Assembly: GCA_002683515.1 (NCBI GenBank)
Contig: NYTN01000003.1
Coordinates: forward strand, 4,507-13,018
Direction: 5' to 3'
DNA from: Rhodobiaceae bacterium
GTDB taxonomy: Bacteria; Pseudomonadota; Alphaproteobacteria; RS24
Length of the DNA: 8,512 nucleotides
In this document: piece after piece, positions 7,061 through 8,512 of the stretch
Position numbering within the stretch: position 1 is the first letter of the stretch
How the letters are laid out: each line of letters begins with the position of its first letter
Notes under the pieces: generated by a model
Database searches by the model: none
The model's input: only the letters and a program-made list of their open reading frames with translations
Told to the model about the DNA's origin: nothing
Made by a program: the position numbers and the translations under genes

Positions 7061-8512
7061 TTAGAATTCTTTAGCTACTGTAAGACCATATATCGCTCCG
7101 GGTGCAGGATATGCAGCCTGAGCATCAGAGCCTGGTACGTTAAATGCTGTTTGTATGAATTCATCATCATTAATATTTCTGCCCCATAGAGTTACGGAGA
7201 AACCATTATCTCTATTAGTGAAATTTAATGCAGCGTTAATCATATCAACACTACGTGGAGCAATAGCTTTGGAAACCGTATCCGTTGCTTGGTGCTCGGC
7301 CTCGTGAAAATATTCAAGTCTGAAGAGACCATCAGTATTTTCTGATACGTCAAATCTATAGTTTCCTGTTAAAGAAAATGATAAATCAGGAATACTAGCT
7401 GGAGTTGTTCCACTTATATCTCTGAATCTTTCTCCAGGAGCACAGTCATCAGAGGGATCCCCAGAGGCTGTGCGGTCACAAGTACCAAAGGTGTGCTTTA
7501 CAAATTCAGCATCAATGTATTGAACTGCCAGTGTTGTAAAGAAATTTTCACTAAGGGCAATCATGGTGTCTAATTCAATACCAATATTTTTTTGTTCCTC
7601 AGCGTTGGCGAGATTAAATCCAGTACCAGCAAAGTTGTTACTTTGGAAGTTTTCAATAGATTGGCTAAAAGCTGTTACGTTAATGTAGCCATTATCCAAC
7701 TGCTTCTTAATTCCAAATTCATAAAGAGTAACTTCTTCTGGTTCAGCATAGTATCTCGATGGGTCAAAAGTCTGACCAGCGTACATAGCTGGATCAGTAG
7801 AAACACTCACCGAGATAGGCTTAAATCCAGTTGAGTAACTAGCGTACACATTTGTGTTATCATCCAATGAATAAATAAGCTTAGTTGAAGTCGTTACATC
7901 ACTTGACTCAAACACCCCGTCCTCAGATGCGTTCGGGTAGTTAGGAAACTGAGGGAAAAACTGAAGAACTGTTAAGGCTGCAGTAGCAGGGTCTAAGACA
8001 ACAGGTACTGTAGAGAAGTTATCAATTATACTAACATTACTGACAACAGTCTTCTTATCATCAATATATGCTGCGGAAAAATCAATAGTTAAATTTTCAG
8101 TAACATCCCAATCCAATTGCCCATAGAGCTGAAGAGTTTCAGTATTTACATCGAAATCAGTGCTTTGAATACCTTGACCAGCCACAAACCATGAGTCAGC
8201 TATGCTAGTGCCAGTAAAAGTAGCAACTAAACCAGCTAGGGTTGGAGCAAATGCTGGGTGAGTCAACGCGCCTAGGGCGCCTACTGGAGCACCATTAGCA
8301 TCCACAAATAATCCGCCTCCCGTAGCAGGATTAGCAAATCCAGCAGCTGCCTGTGTTGCACTAGGTAAAGCAGCTACTTGTTGAATAGCACCAGTACCAA
8401 CCAGTCCAGCGATTTGAGTGAGGTTTGGAGCTCCTTGAATTGCTAACAGAGTATTAGCTACATTTCGAATACCTGCAGTATCTCTAAATAAAACTGATCT
8501 ATCATTCACAAT
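7061..8512 (-). CDS. TonB-dependent outer-membrane receptor, C-terminal beta-barrel part (5' end outside window)
   Basis: The open frame enters from the right edge and gives 483 codons of a TonB-dependent receptor, which imports a bound ligand through a 22-strand barrel powered by TonB-ExbBD. Visible marks are alternating amphipathic strands, for example ENLTIDFSAAYIDD and NVYASYSTGFKP, a C-terminal GLTVAKEF ending in the Phe needed for barrel assembly, and NFTNRDNGFSVTLWGRNIND, typical of the penultimate strands. The plug domain, TonB box and signal peptide are missing because the gene continues beyond the window; the GTG near 8509 is internal. An Ala/Gly-rich stretch (about 8186-8446) and a loop with two Cys codons (7442-7444 and 7478-7480) look like extracellular loops. 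Arginine is mostly AGA (9 of 12 visible codons), unlike glcB. The substrate is unknown; siderophore, cobalamin and organic substrates all remain possible. Confidence 0.9.
   Translation of the reverse strand: MVNDRSVLFRDTAGIRNVANTLLAIQGAPNLTQIAGLVGTGAIQQVAALPSATQAAAGFANPATGGGLFVDANGAPVGALGALTHPAFAPTLAGLVATFTGTSIADSWFVAGQGIQSTDFDVNTETLQLYGQLDWDVTENLTIDFSAAYIDDKKTVVSNVSIIDNFSTVPVVLDPATAALTVLQFFPQFPNYPNASEDGVFESSDVTTSTKLIYSLDDNTNVYASYSTGFKPISVSVSTDPAMYAGQTFDPSRYYAEPEEVTLYEFGIKKQLDNGYINVTAFSQSIENFQSNNFAGTGFNLANAEEQKNIGIELDTMIALSENFFTTLAVQYIDAEFVKHTFGTCDRTASGDPSDDCAPGERFRDISGTTPASIPDLSFSLTGNYRFDVSENTDGLFRLEYFHEAEHQATDTVSKAIAPRSVDMINAALNFTNRDNGFSVTLWGRNINDDEFIQTAFNVPGSDAQAAYPAPGAIYGLTVAKEF

Noticed and set aside
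7592..7834. Plus-strand open frame of 80 codons
   Set aside because: It lies opposite the TonB receptor barrel, whose reading is unambiguous.
8507..8509. GTG as the start codon of the TonB receptor
   Set aside because: The frame stays open to the window edge and no signal peptide, TonB box or plug domain follows the GTG, so it is an internal codon of a longer gene.

Overview
The window looks like chromosomal DNA of an alphaproteobacterium with a fairly AT-rich genome. The best lineage evidence is a 59-residue, cysteine-free ribosomal protein L32 of the alphaproteobacterial type. A TonB-dependent receptor, a Spinster-like MFS transporter and a periplasmic PQQ-type sugar dehydrogenase fit a Gram-negative, probably aquatic heterotroph. 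This placement is inference from protein types, not from a phylogenetic marker search.

Left part, positions 1-1474, plus strand: two folate-pathway genes, pabA (glutamine amidotransferase of aminodeoxychorismate synthase) and pabC-like aminodeoxychorismate lyase, 3 bp apart. A pabB partner is expected just upstream of the window. pabC runs tail-to-tail into rpmF (1471-1650, minus strand), and the two stop codons overlap by 4 bp. The likely terminator of rpmF lies inside the pabC coding sequence. Upstream of rpmF on the minus strand is an exported PQQ-dependent sugar dehydrogenase (1720-2829). Divergent from that, with only 43 bp between, is a small four-helix membrane protein of unknown function (2873-3328).

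Right part, positions 3341-8512, all minus strand and read from right to left: the C-terminal 483 codons of a TonB-dependent outer-membrane receptor closed by a clear intrinsic terminator, then a Spinster-like MFS transporter with a TTG start and a strong ribosome binding site, then malate synthase G (glcB). The last two are 92 bp apart with no strong terminator between them and may be co-transcribed. A plausible reading is uptake across the outer membrane (receptor), then the inner membrane (MFS), with malate synthase consuming glyoxylate from the catabolism of the imported compound. The substrate cannot be told from the sequence, and the terminator makes the receptor a separate transcription unit.

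No RNA genes, insertion sequences, CRISPR arrays or attachment sites were seen. No gap between genes exceeds 130 bp. I found no convincing undescribed system. The points most worth checking are a cysteine in place of the PLP-binding glutamate of the PabC-like enzyme, the terminator embedded in an opposing gene, the unusual codon use and Ala/Gly-rich insertion of the TonB receptor, and the uncharacterised membrane protein.
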